Notes under the pieces: generated by a model | Databases searched by the model: none | What the model saw: the letters and a program-made list of their open reading frames with translations, nothing else | Told to the model about the DNA's origin: nothing | Shown: piece by piece, positions 1-7,559 of the stretch | Numbering within the stretch: the first letter of the stretch is position 1 | How the letters are laid out: each line of letters opens with the position of its first letter | Assembly: GCA_038065635.1 (NCBI GenBank) | Contig: JBBTQP010000035.1 | Location: 1 to 25,639 of the forward strand | DNA from: JAHJFW01 sp038065635 | GTDB taxonomy: Bacteria; Patescibacteriota; Patescibacteriia; 2-12-FULL-60-25 | DNA: 25,639 nt | Reading direction: 5' to 3' | Position numbers and translations under genes: made by a program

Positions 1-2
1 CG

Positions 3-1306
3 GAAAAGGGGAGATTGGAAGACGGCTTGAAGCATGAGGCGGATGTAGTCGCGAAACCAAAGACGCGAAAGCGGATTTTGAGGAGACGTTGAAATTAATG
101 AAGGAAGGTGTCGCTCTCATCTATCAAGGAACGCTAACTGACGGAGACTGGACCGGACGTCCAGATTTGCTTGAACGGCACGATGGAGAATCCGCTCTTG
201 GAAGTTGGCATTACGTTCCGGTTGACGTGAAATCAAGCCACGAACTTCAGAAATATCAGAAACTCCAATTGACGTTTTACTCGAAACTTCTCGAACGGAT
301 TCAGGGTCGTTTTCCAGCGCGTCCCGCTATCTTAAACATAGACGGAGATCGAATGGAATTCGAAGCCGCGGACATGCTGCGGGAATTTGAAGAAACCGTC
401 GTGGAACTTGATAGAATCCGCGCAGGCGAGCGTCCGGATCCTGTTTTGCGGAAAGATTGTTTTGATACCGGTCCGTGGGGAGCGGCTTGTGAGCGCTTCG
501 CTAGATCTCAAAATGACATCGCTTTGCTATATAACGTTGACGTGCGAAAACTTCGCGCTCTTCGTAGCGTTGGCGTGAGGACTCTTGAAGACGCGGCGGA
601 GATGGATCCGTTCGCCATGGAAGGATCCGCGCCGGGGTTACGGCTTCACGGTCTCGAGGTCTGCAAACTGCAGGCGAAGTCTCTTCTGCATAATCAAGTG
701 ACAGTGCGCGAACCCGTCACTTTACCGTCCGATGGATTAGAGATTCACTTCGATATCGAAAGCGACCTTCCGAACGACGTGGATTATCTCTACGGATTTT
801 TGATTCGCGAATCAACCGGTGATCGCTATCGGTCCTTTGTCGCCGAATCCTTGGAAGGAGAAGGGGACATGTGGCGTAGTTTTTTAGAATGGATAGAGAC
901 ACTGCCGGAAATTTTCACTGTTTATCATTTTGGGATTTACGAAAAAACGCGGCTATCTGTTTTGGAAAAACGGTACAGCGGCAGTCCGGCTCTCGAACGT
1001 TTCCGCAGAGCAATGGTGGATTTGCGTCAGGTTACGGCATCGAGCATCGTTTTTCCTATTTATTTTTACGGTTTGAAAACCGTAGCGCCGTTTTTGGGAT
1101 TTTCATGGAAAGGAACGGTCAAAGGAGGAAGTCAGTCGATCGATGTTTTCGAAAGATTTTTGGAGACGAAAGATCGCGCTCTCTTGGAAGGGATCATCGC
1201 GTATAACGAAGAAGACGTTCGTGCAACTGCGGTTCTCAAAGACTGGCTTGTGAAATATGCGACGAATCGATGCATGTATGAGAGGCCTTATCCGTGGAGT
1301 AAATAA
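3..1306 (+). CDS. TM0106-type RecB-like nuclease with RNase H-like domain (5' partial, frameshifted)
   Basis: Predicted two-domain nuclease of the TM0106 family. The N-terminal part has PD-(D/E)XK RecB-like motifs: GRPDLLER, then VDVKSS (the D-x-K pair), then QLTFYSKLL (the QxxxY-like helix). A helix-hairpin-helix-like stretch (LRALRSVGVRTLEDAA) links it to a DEDD-type RNase H-like exonuclease domain with FDIES, VYHFGIYEKTRL and YNEEDVRATAVL. The longest clean frame starts at ATG 89, but that Met is internal to the family's conserved region. Positions 3-60 in another frame encode GRLEDGLKHEADVVAKPK, matching the family's GxxHExxV segment just upstream. The in-frame TGA at 35-37 blocks direct extension. 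The gene therefore starts outside the window and has a 1-nt loss (or 2-nt gain) at about 50-70, a real lesion or a sequencing error. Cellular role and substrate are unknown. Confidence 0.8.
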
Positions 1307-1338
1307 GAGAAGAAGTTCGTAGAGGGTTTTATCTTTTT

Positions 1339-1481
1339 GTCATTGCGTAGCTAATAGACTAAAAAGGTGTGGCAATCTTACCTCCTGTCATTGCGAGCTC
1401 CAGCAGGAGCGTGGTAATCAAATAGAAGAAAAGTATTACTCATATTTAGATTGCCGCGTCGTCGCTACTCCTCGCAATGAC
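1339..1481. repeat. 95-nt imperfect palindrome (copy 1) with an adjacent half copy
   Basis: A complete unit lies at 1387-1481. It opens with GTCATTGCGAG and closes with CTCCTCGCAATGAC; internal arms carry variants of CGTGGTAATC and GATTGCCGCG. A left-half copy (GTCATTGCG...GTGTGGCAATC) precedes it at 1339-1378. The unit has the same 95-nt length and the same arms as the element at 13377-13471. It ends 1 nt before the yibE/F stop codon. The layout resembles REP/MITE-like non-coding repeats. It fills the gap between two convergent genes and contains no ORF. Confidence 0.85.
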
Positions 1482-1482
1482 G

Positions 1483-2703
1483 TTATTGAAGACCTGGTTT
1501 GGTTATTTCCGTCTTATCGTGCTTGATTGCGATGCAAGCGATTGCTGCAAGTATCGCGGTAATGGGGACGGTAAAAACGAGGCCTATCGTCCCTGAAAGA
1601 GATCTTACGATTTCATCCGACACAACGTCAAAATTAAGGAACTTCAACCAAGAGCCGCCGTATTGAGTGTAAAGAAGCAACGTCGAGAGAGAGGCGCCTA
1701 CATAAGCGAAAATCAAAGTGTTAGCCAGCGCGCTCATGTGGTCGCGGCCGATTATCATTCCGGAACGGAACAAAGTTTTTGTAGATGATTGCGGATTCGC
1801 GCGTTTGACCTCCAAAACCCCGGACGCGATTGAGACTGCAACGTCTTCCACCACTCCCATCGCCGCGATTATGATTCCGGAAAATAACAGACCTTGCGGA
1901 TTCAGAAGCGAGTTTTTTTCAAAAAACATCCGGTCCTCTTCAGTGGAAAGCCCGCTTAAATGAGCCCAATCCCCGAAGATTTTTGAGATTATGTAAGCCA
2001 CGATAACGCCGCCAATCGTACCGATAATCGTAACCAACGCTTTTTTATTCCATCCCATCGAAAGAACCGATGAGATTGTCGCTAGAACTGCCGCGAGAAA
2101 TATGGCGACAGGAACCGGATTGACGCCGCGCAAGAATGACGGAATGAGAATCCAGCCGATGAGCGCGATTGAAAGAAGAATGGAGAATGCCGTTTTAACG
2201 CCTTGCCAGCCGGCGAGCAGGATCAGCGTAAGAACAAAGAGCGCGACGAGCCACAACATTGCGCCGAGGCGATCGAATCCTTCAAGATATGCGATGAATT
2301 CTCCGTTGTTCGGATCTTGTTGCAAGAGTATAACTACGCGATCACCAGGACGAGGTTCGAGTTGGTAAGGATTGGAGATCACGTCGCTTGAGAGCGTTTT
2401 TGTTTGACCGCGAAGCGCGCCGGAAAGAAATTCAATCGTGTAAGTTTTCTTTTGCAGTCCTCCGTTCGGTATTTCTTCTTTCAACGTTCCAACCTCACGA
2501 ACAATCGCGCGCTCGTACTTGTCATCCACCGAATAATTCAAAGCCGGCTGTTTTGCCGATTCGTTCGTATTTTCCGTGGCGGCGGTTGTCGTCACATTCT
2601 CGGCGGATGCAGGGCGAATGAAAACAAGCGCCAGTAACAGCAGGATGACCGCATTTCTTACAAATGAGCGTGAAAAGGATGCGGCGGTTATCATAGTCCG
2701 CAT
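1483..2703 (-). CDS. YibE/F family multi-pass membrane protein
   Basis: Member of the YibE/F-like family (406 aa from the chosen start); molecular function is not established. An N-terminal signal-like segment (VILLLLALVFIRPASA) precedes an extracytoplasmic region of about 120 residues. At least six or seven hydrophobic helices follow, including LWLVALFVLTLILLAGW, ALVTIIGTIGGVIVAYII and GLLFSGIIIAAMGVVEDVAV. The family-typical GVVEDVAVSIASGV and HMSALANTLIFAYVGASL stretches are present. The frame is open to a TTG at 2739, but ATG 2703 is preferred because GGAGG lies 8 nt upstream, one of the few strong Shine-Dalgarno sites here. The first 12 codons of the longer version would place charged residues before the signal segment. 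It points away from tRNA-Pro and ends against the 95-nt repeat. Confidence 0.88.
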   Translation of the reverse strand: MRTMITAASFSRSFVRNAVILLLLALVFIRPASAENVTTTAATENTNESAKQPALNYSVDDKYERAIVREVGTLKEEIPNGGLQKKTYTIEFLSGALRGQTKTLSSDVISNPYQLEPRPGDRVVILLQQDPNNGEFIAYLEGFDRLGAMLWLVALFVLTLILLAGWQGVKTAFSILLSIALIGWILIPSFLRGVNPVPVAIFLAAVLATISSVLSMGWNKKALVTIIGTIGGVIVAYIISKIFGDWAHLSGLSTEEDRMFFEKNSLLNPQGLLFSGIIIAAMGVVEDVAVSIASGVLEVKRANPQSSTKTLFRSGMIIGRDHMSALANTLIFAYVGASLSTLLLYTQYGGSWLKFLNFDVVSDEIVRSLSGTIGLVFTVPITAILAAIACIAIKHDKTEITKPGLQ

Positions 2704-2770
2704 ACTGTATCCTCCGACCCTTGCTATTTCAAGTGGCAATTGATATCTTTTACAAGCTTAATCTTCATTC

Positions 2771-2793
2771 TCCCACATAAGATAAGTGGGAAT
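2771..2793. other. Short hairpin between yibE/F and tRNA-Pro
   Basis: TCCCAC and GTGGGA arms flank a 9-nt AT-rich loop in the space between the divergent YibE/F gene and tRNA-Pro. No T-run follows on either strand, so it is not an obvious terminator. The role is unknown. Confidence 0.35.
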
Positions 2794-2819
2794 TAGATTG
2801 GATTGTTTGATTCCTGCGT

Positions 2820-2892
2820 CGGGCTATAGCGCAGTTGGTAGCGTGCATCGTTCGGGACGATGAGGCCGTGGGTTCGAATCCCACTAGCCCGA
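2820..2892 (+). tRNA. tRNA-Pro(CGG)
   Basis: The cloverleaf was folded by eye. The acceptor stem CGGGCTA pairs perfectly with TAGCCCG. The D arm is GCGC/GCGT, the anticodon stem CATCG/CGATG with loop TTCGGGA (anticodon CGG), the variable loop 5 nt, and the T arm GTGGG-TTCGAAT-CCCAC. The C1-G72 pair with A73 is the bacterial tRNA-Pro identity signature. The 3' CCA is not fully encoded (ACA follows), so CCA must be added. Confidence 0.96.
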
Positions 2893-2911
2893 CATAGGAA
2901 TGAAAAAGGTA

Positions 2912-2936
2912 AAAGAAAGCGCGTCACACTTTCTTT
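2912..2936. terminator. Possible AT-rich hairpin after tRNA-Pro
   Basis: AAAGAAAG and CTTTCTTT form a perfect 8-bp stem around a 9-nt loop, 20 nt after tRNA-Pro, followed by a weak TTTG tail. It overlaps the stop codon of the converging small membrane gene. The stem is weak and there is no long T-run, so the terminator call is tentative. Confidence 0.35.
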
Positions 2937-3241
2937 GATATCCTCACGCCCCTCATTCCAAAAATTGCCAAACCGACGATCAGTATTTTTAAAATGTAAT
3001 GACCGTTCAGATCCAAAAAGTTTTTCGTCATTGGCGTGATTCTTCCAATTAGTAAATGAACCAAGATACTGATCGGCAAGGTCAGGAACAGCCAGTTTCG
3101 TTTTGGTATGTCGATTCTGATTTTATGGAAAAGTTTCGATAAAAGGGGAGACAAAAGGTAAATCCCAAGGAACGATACCGCAAAATCAAAGACGGCATAT
3201 CCGGCTATCCGAAACTGTCTAAGATTGTCGATTGAGATCAT
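2924..3241 (-). CDS. Small hypothetical membrane protein (105 aa)
   Basis: I do not recognise a named family. Three hydrophobic segments are visible: AVFDFAVSFLGIYLLSPLL, WLFLTLPISILVHLLIG and YILKILIVGLAIFGMRG. A basic loop (KLFHKIRIDIPKR) lies between the first two and a basic tail (RISKK) ends the protein. It is therefore probably a small inner-membrane protein with positive cytoplasmic segments. No Shine-Dalgarno precedes the ATG. A CATAAT hexamer ends 9 nt before it, so the mRNA leader would be very short. It diverges from uppS and converges with tRNA-Pro. Membrane location is well supported; function is unknown. Confidence 0.7.
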   Translation of the reverse strand: MISIDNLRQFRIAGYAVFDFAVSFLGIYLLSPLLSKLFHKIRIDIPKRNWLFLTLPISILVHLLIGRITPMTKNFLDLNGHYILKILIVGLAIFGMRGVRISKKV

Positions 3242-3250
3242 ATGTTAAGA

Positions 3251-3256
3251 ATTATG
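3251..3256 (-). promoter_or_regulatory. Candidate -10 for the small membrane gene
   Basis: On the minus strand CATAAT ends 9 nt before the ATG at 3241, and no Shine-Dalgarno lies between. This fits a near-leaderless transcript. No clear -35 was seen. Confidence 0.4.
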
Positions 3257-3275
3257 ATACCCGTAGGCGGCTTTC

Positions 3276-3304
3276 TTGACCATCCTCGTCATTTTTCATA
3301 TCAT
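3276..3304 (+). promoter_or_regulatory. Sigma70-like promoter upstream of uppS
   Basis: TTGACC (3276-3281), a 17-nt spacer and TATCAT (3299-3304) form a near-consensus promoter. The expected start of transcription is about 3311. This leaves a leader of about 67 nt to the preferred ATG 3378, or about 16 nt to the alternative GTG 3327. Confidence 0.6.
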
Positions 3305-3377
3305 AGCTAACATTGTTTGAATCTCCGTGTTCAAAAAGGCGCTTTACGCGCTTTTCGAATCCGGTGAATACGAAAAT

Positions 3378-4067
3378 ATGACCACACCAATTCTCCAACA
3401 TCTAGCAATAATCATGGACGGAAACCGCCGCTGGGCAAAAGAGCGCGGCAAATTGCCTATGCAGGGGCATCAGGCGGGATATGAATTGCTGAAACCATTG
3501 GGGGATTGGTGTTTGGGGCGCGGCATCAAGGTGCTGACCGTATTCGCATTTTCAACGGAAAACTGGAAGCGAACGGAGGAGGAAGTCGGATACTTGATGG
3601 ATTTATTGGAGCGAGCGTTGACCGAAGAATTAAAGTCTTTCAAGGACAAAGGAGTGAAACTCAAAATAATCGGTCGTCGTGAAAGGCTTCGACCGTCCGT
3701 CCTGCGCGCCATCGAGGCGGCTGAAGAAGCTACGAAGGACAACGATAAATCTACTTTTGTCATTTGCATCAACTACGGAGGCCGTCCGGAAATCGTTGAC
3801 GCTTGTAAGGCGATAGTTAAAGACGGATTAAAACCGGAAGACGTCACCGAAGATGCGTTGACCGCGCGAATGTATTGGCCGGAAATGCCGGCGCCGGATC
3901 TCCTTATCCGAACGTCCGGCGAAGAGCGTACGTCCGGTTTTCTAACATGGGAGAGCGCGTACAGCGAACTATATTGGTGCGACAAACATTGGCCGGATTT
4001 TGACGAACAGGAGCTGGACAAGGCCTTGGAAGAATACGCCACGCGCAAAAGAAGGTTTGGGACTTAG
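3378..4067 (+). CDS. uppS: Isoprenyl transferase (undecaprenyl diphosphate synthase)
   Basis: Cis-prenyltransferase that condenses isopentenyl diphosphate onto farnesyl diphosphate to make the C55 lipid carrier for peptidoglycan and other surface polymers. The signatures are complete: IIMDGNRRWAKERG with catalytic Asp14, FAFSTENWKRTEEEV, ICINYGGRPEIVDACKAI, LLIRTSGE and the C-terminal ELYWCDKHWPDFDEQEL followed by RRFG. Family proteins usually begin a few residues before the MDGN motif. ATG 3378 (229 aa, weak GGTGA about 10 nt upstream) therefore seems better than the in-frame GTG at 3327, which adds 17 residues. The stop is 17 nt before the penicillin-binding protein start. That space holds a separate extended -10, so the two genes may be partly independent. 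Confidence 0.93.
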   Translation: MTTPILQHLAIIMDGNRRWAKERGKLPMQGHQAGYELLKPLGDWCLGRGIKVLTVFAFSTENWKRTEEEVGYLMDLLERALTEELKSFKDKGVKLKIIGRRERLRPSVLRAIEAAEEATKDNDKSTFVICINYGGRPEIVDACKAIVKDGLKPEDVTEDALTARMYWPEMPAPDLLIRTSGEERTSGFLTWESAYSELYWCDKHWPDFDEQELDKALEEYATRKRRFGT

Positions 4068-4069
4068 TT

Positions 4070-4078
4070 TGCTATACT
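4070..4078 (+). promoter_or_regulatory. Extended -10 (TGc TATACT) 6 nt before the PBP start codon
   Basis: TG at 4070-4071 and TATACT at 4073-4078 leave exactly 6 nt before ATG 4085. Transcription would start at or next to the A of the ATG, giving a leaderless mRNA. No Shine-Dalgarno is present and no good -35 is visible, as is common for extended -10 promoters. Confidence 0.6.
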
Positions 4079-4084
4079 AACCAA

Positions 4085-5932
4085 ATGATGTCATTTGGTT
4101 TTAACCGGTCGGAGGCGCAGGGGTCGCGGTACCGGGGTTATTCGGGCGTTTCGCAAAATACGGAAGTTGAGACCAGGGTGCGCGTCGCGGCTTTATTATT
4201 GCTACTTCCGCTAATCGCGATCGTCGTGCGACTAGTGCAGTTTCAAATAATTCAACACGACGTTTACGCCGCTTGGGCATCAGACCAGCACGATCTTGAA
4301 GAAAAGCTGTTGCCGACTCGAGGACGTATTCTAGTGCGTGACCCGAGCGACGGCAAACTGTATCCCTTGGCAACCAATCGCGAAGCGTGGACGGTTTTTG
4401 CCGTGCCGAAAAACATGAAAGATCCGATCGCGGTCGCTCACGAACTCGCTCCAATACTAGGGATACCCGACGTTGATCTTGTCGCGCGTCTCGGAAAAAC
4501 GGATGATCCATACGAACTTCTCGTGCGTCAGGCGCGGGCGGAACTCGTTGATAAACTGAAAGAAAAGAATTTGGAAGGCGTGGGATATTTGCGAACGACA
4601 GCGCGATTATATCCGGAAAAATTTTTAAGCGGTCAACTCATCGGTTTCGTGGGGCAGGATGAGAATGGGATTTCCGTAGGAAAGTACGGCGTTGAAGGCG
4701 GTTATCAGAATTTGTTGTCCGGCCGCGCGGGTTCCGTCATCGCCGAAAAAGACGCGGGAGGACGTCGGTTGACTATCGGGGATAGTAAGATAGATAACGC
4801 CGTGGACGGAGCCGATATCGTTCTCACTATTGACCGCGCGATCCAGTATGAGGCGTGCACGCAAATACAAGAGGCGGTTAAGCGACACGGCGCCGACGGG
4901 GGTTCGGTCGTTATAATGAATCCGTCCACCGGAGCGATTATGGCAATGTGTTCGTCGCCGGACTTTGATCCCGCGGAGTTCAATAAAGTCGAGGATCTTT
5001 CCGTTTTGAATAATCCGGTGTTATTCAGCGCGTACGAACCCGGATCCGTCTTCAAACCTTTTACGCTCGCCGCGGCTCTTGATGCCGGAAAAATAAATCC
5101 GAAAACCACGTATACGGACACAGGGTCAGAAGAAATCGACGGCCACACCATCCGTAATTCAGACGGAAAAGCCAACGGCGTTCAAACTATGACGCAGGTG
5201 CTCGAGGCGTCGTTGAATACCGGAACTATTTTTGCGCAAAGGCAGATCGGTAAAGATTTGTTCCGAAAATACGTCGAGGATTTCGGATTTGGAAAAAAGA
5301 CAGGAATCGACGTGACGCCCGAAGGGAAGGGCAACGTTTCATCTCTTGAGAAAAAAGGAAGTATTTTCGCGGCTACCGGTTCATACGGGCAGGGGATTAC
5401 CGTTACTCCGATTCAGCTGCTCACGGGATTTGCGGCGCTTGGAAACGGCGGAAAATTATTCAAGCCGTACGTTGTGTCCGAAATTTTGTATCCTGACGGA
5501 ACGCGTGAAAAAACAAAACCCATCGAAGTGGCAAAACCGATCGACGCGCGAACGTCGCGATTGATTTCCGGGATGTTGGTTTCAGTAGTTGAGAACGGTC
5601 ACGGGAAACGAGCCGGAGTTCCCGGATATTGGGTAGCAGGAAAAACAGGAACGGCGCAGGTCGCCAAAAAGGACGGAGCCGGATACGAAGAAGATGAAAC
5701 TATCGGATCTTTTGCGGGATATGCTCCGGCAAGCGATCCGAAATTCGTAATGCTAGTAAAAATCGATCACCCGCGAGACGTGCAATGGGCGGAATCCTCG
5801 GCAGCTCCGTTATTCGGAACCATGGCAAAGTTTTTGCTGAATTATCTACAAGTACCGCCGGAAAGACCCGTGGCAAACGTTAAATCAGCTCCAGCGGCTG
5901 CGCCGGTTGCAACAAGCGGGACCACGCCGTAG
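4085..5932 (+). CDS. Class B penicillin-binding protein (FtsI/PBP2-type transpeptidase)
   Basis: Peptidoglycan DD-transpeptidase that crosslinks stem peptides outside the membrane (615 aa). A cytoplasmic N-terminal tail of about 30 residues precedes one membrane anchor (VAALLLLLPLIAIVVRLVQF). The dimerisation domain follows (TRGRILVRD, then GVEGGYQNLLSGRAG). The transpeptidase domain carries all three active-site motifs: Ser321-V-F-Lys324, Ser376-L-Asn378 and Lys520-T-G-Thr523. Its Ala/Pro-rich C-terminal tail is probably unstructured. It lies between uppS and murF, so the three genes form a cell-wall group. It probably has a leaderless transcript. A division (FtsI) role is more likely than elongation because of the compact N-terminus, but the sequence does not decide this. 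Confidence 0.93.
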   Translation: MMSFGFNRSEAQGSRYRGYSGVSQNTEVETRVRVAALLLLLPLIAIVVRLVQFQIIQHDVYAAWASDQHDLEEKLLPTRGRILVRDPSDGKLYPLATNREAWTVFAVPKNMKDPIAVAHELAPILGIPDVDLVARLGKTDDPYELLVRQARAELVDKLKEKNLEGVGYLRTTARLYPEKFLSGQLIGFVGQDENGISVGKYGVEGGYQNLLSGRAGSVIAEKDAGGRRLTIGDSKIDNAVDGADIVLTIDRAIQYEACTQIQEAVKRHGADGGSVVIMNPSTGAIMAMCSSPDFDPAEFNKVEDLSVLNNPVLFSAYEPGSVFKPFTLAAALDAGKINPKTTYTDTGSEEIDGHTIRNSDGKANGVQTMTQVLEASLNTGTIFAQRQIGKDLFRKYVEDFGFGKKTGIDVTPEGKGNVSSLEKKGSIFAATGSYGQGITVTPIQLLTGFAALGNGGKLFKPYVVSEILYPDGTREKTKPIEVAKPIDARTSRLISGMLVSVVENGHGKRAGVPGYWVAGKTGTAQVAKKDGAGYEEDETIGSFAGYAPASDPKFVMLVKIDHPRDVQWAESSAAPLFGTMAKFLLNYLQVPPERPVANVKSAPAAAPVATSGTTP

Positions 5933-5943
5933 AGTGTAGGAGT

Positions 5944-6038
5944 AGGAAAGTATTATGAAATATTACTTATCTTGCTGCGGAACTCGCTTCGCTCGAGCAG
6001 TCCTCGCTGCGATAAGTAATATTTCATAATACTTTCCT
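5944..6038. repeat. Perfect 28-bp inverted repeat between PBP and murF
   Basis: Left arm 5944-5971 (AGGAAAGTATTATGAAATAT...) and right arm 6011-6038 are exact reverse complements over 28 bp. The 39-nt GC-richer centre can form a small inner hairpin around CTCG/CGAG. The right arm ends 17 nt before the murF ATG. A transcript from the PBP gene would form a very stable AT-rich stem here. No T-run follows, so it looks like a MITE/REP-type insertion, not an ordinary terminator. Confidence 0.85.
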
Positions 6039-6055
6039 AAAAGAAAAAGAAAAGT

Positions 6056-7348
6056 ATGAAAACTATATTACAGAATTATCTCGGTAACTGTGTTAGGCGG
6101 GCGATTTTGCGTGAAAAGCCGCGTGTTATTGCTGTCGCCGGATCTGTTGGTAAATCGTCCACAAAGGAAGCTGTCGCAATTGCCGGAGACGCCTATAGAA
6201 AGGATACGCCGGTGCTCGTTTCGCCAAAAAATTACAACAATGAAATTGGAGTTCCGCTCGCCGTGTTTCGTATGAATGCTCCGGGCAGATCCGTAGTTTC
6301 ATGGTTAAAACTTCTGGTAAAAGCCACTCTGACGTCACTTGGGATTTTGAAGATTCGTTCAAAAACGCTGGTTCTTGAATTTGGGACCGATCATCCGGGC
6401 GATCTTGCGTATCTCGCGTCCATCGTGCGACCGGACATCGTCGTACTCACCTCAATCGCGCCGGAACATACGGAGTTTTTCGGGACAATCGAAGAGGTGG
6501 AAAAAGAAGAGCTTTCCATTTTGAGTTTTTTAACAAAAGATGGGATCGCGATATTAAACGCGGACGACGAAAGAGTGATGAAGGGAAAGGATATGACCGA
6601 TGCCACGGTCGTTACTTTCGGAGAATCGCAGGAAGCACGTGTACGCCTCGTATCGGCTGAAGTCGTTATTGATGAAAACGATCCGTCAGCCACAGGACTT
6701 GAAGTGCAGATTTTTGCAGTTGGCTCTTCGGCGAAAGCGCGGCTTCGTGGAGTATTCGGAAAACCGCACGCGATCGCGGCAACCGCGGCTATCGCTCTCA
6801 TGTACGCGCTGGACATAGATTTTCACGAGTCGGTTGAACGGCTCGCGGATTATCGCGGGATGCCTGGACGCACGAGGATCATAGAAGGGATCAAGCGTAC
6901 GACGCTGTTGGATGACAGCTACAACTCATCTCCGCTTGCCGCGTACTCGGCGATGCACGATCTCGTTCGCTATCCGTGCGGCGAAGGAAAGAAGCGAATC
7001 GCGGCACTTGGCGATATGTTGGAGCTCGGAGCTTTGGCGGAAGGCGCGCACCGCGATCTCGGTCGCATCGTCGCAGAACTCGGGATTGACATGCTAGTCG
7101 TGTGTGGTACACTCGCGCACGCAATTTCCGACGGCGCAAAAGCAGGAGGAATGTCCGAAGATTCGATTTTCGTTTTTCCAACCAGCGTCGAAGCAGGATT
7201 CTTCATCCAAGAACGTTTGCACGAAGGAGACGTCGTCCTGATCAAAGGTTCGCAAGGCGCAAGAATGGAAAAAATAACAAAAGAACTTATGGCAGATCCG
7301 CTTCGCGCAAAGGAGTTGTTAGTTAGGCAATCAGAGGAATGGTCGTAG
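6056..7348 (+). CDS. murF: UDP-N-acetylmuramoyl-tripeptide--D-alanyl-D-alanine ligase
   Basis: Cytoplasmic ATP-dependent Mur ligase that adds D-Ala-D-Ala to the UDP-MurNAc-tripeptide, the last soluble step of peptidoglycan precursor synthesis (430 aa). Visible signatures are the ATP loop GSVGKSSTK (from residue 29), the MurF hallmark NYNNEIGVPL, the central-domain EFGTDHPGDLAYL and SIAPEHTEFF, then DDSYNSSPLAA and LGDMLELG. Near the C-terminus KGSQGARMEKI corresponds to the family's KGSRxxxME. The N-terminal substrate domain is very short: the P-loop is reached at residue 29, whereas classical MurF has about 100 residues before it. A purine-rich run (AAAGAAAAAGAAAAG) before ATG 6056 could act as a weak ribosome site. 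The TAG stop lies within the first bases of the double-hairpin repeat. Confidence 0.93.
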   Translation: MKTILQNYLGNCVRRAILREKPRVIAVAGSVGKSSTKEAVAIAGDAYRKDTPVLVSPKNYNNEIGVPLAVFRMNAPGRSVVSWLKLLVKATLTSLGILKIRSKTLVLEFGTDHPGDLAYLASIVRPDIVVLTSIAPEHTEFFGTIEEVEKEELSILSFLTKDGIAILNADDERVMKGKDMTDATVVTFGESQEARVRLVSAEVVIDENDPSATGLEVQIFAVGSSAKARLRGVFGKPHAIAATAAIALMYALDIDFHESVERLADYRGMPGRTRIIEGIKRTTLLDDSYNSSPLAAYSAMHDLVRYPCGEGKKRIAALGDMLELGALAEGAHRDLGRIVAELGIDMLVVCGTLAHAISDGAKAGGMSEDSIFVFPTSVEAGFFIQERLHEGDVVLIKGSQGARMEKITKELMADPLRAKELLVRQSEEWS

Positions 7349-7391
7349 GGGCGCGGTTTCCGCGCCCAGGGCGGGGTAACCCCGCCCCTAC
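7345..7391. repeat. Double-hairpin palindrome overlapping the murF stop
   Basis: Outer arms GTAGGGGCG and CGCCCCTAC enclose two perfect 8-bp hairpins. Hairpin 1 is GGGCGCGG-TTT-CCGCGCCC (7349-7367). Hairpin 2 is GGGCGGGG-TAA-CCCCGCCC (7369-7387). The murF TAG (7346-7348) is in the outer arm. The AT-rich run after it is not a T-run, so termination is uncertain. This is a third palindrome family, distinct from the 95-nt and 28-bp ones. Confidence 0.85.
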
Positions 7392-7392
7392 A

Positions 7393-7398
7393 TATAAA
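7393..7398 (+). promoter_or_regulatory. Candidate -10 for tRNA-Glu
   Basis: TATAAA ends 6 nt before the first base of the tRNA-Glu sequence (7405). If functional, transcription would start at or very near the mature 5' end of the tRNA. There is no clear -35; the double hairpin occupies that region. Confidence 0.35.
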
Positions 7399-7404
7399 AA
7401 ACAA

Positions 7405-7457
7405 GGCCCGTTCGTCTAGTGGCTAGGACGCTAGGTTCTCATCCTGGAAACAGGGGT
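7405..7457 (+). tRNA. tRNA-Glu(CTC), 5' part ending at a scaffold gap
   Basis: The first 53 nt of tRNA-Glu(CTC), identical to 7560-7612, stop at the N run. Including two upstream bases, the shared stretch (7403-7457 and 7558-7612) is exactly 55 nt. It is probably the same gene as the complete copy at 7560, duplicated by contig-end overlap, not a second tRNA. Confidence 0.7.
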
Positions 7458-7557
7458 NNNNNNNNNNNNNNNNNNNNNNNNNNNNNNNNNNNNNNNNNNN
7501 NNNNNNNNNNNNNNNNNNNNNNNNNNNNNNNNNNNNNNNNNNNNNNNNNNNNNNNNN
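7458..7557. other. Scaffold gap (100 N) inside tRNA-Glu
   Basis: Exactly 100 N, the usual placeholder for a gap of unknown size. Flanking contig ends share 55 identical nt, so the real gap may be absent or negative. Confidence 0.95.
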
Positions 7558-7559
7558 AA

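Noticed and set aside
2704..2739. TTG start for the YibE/F protein
   Set aside because: No ribosome site fits it, whereas GGAGG is placed correctly for ATG 2703.
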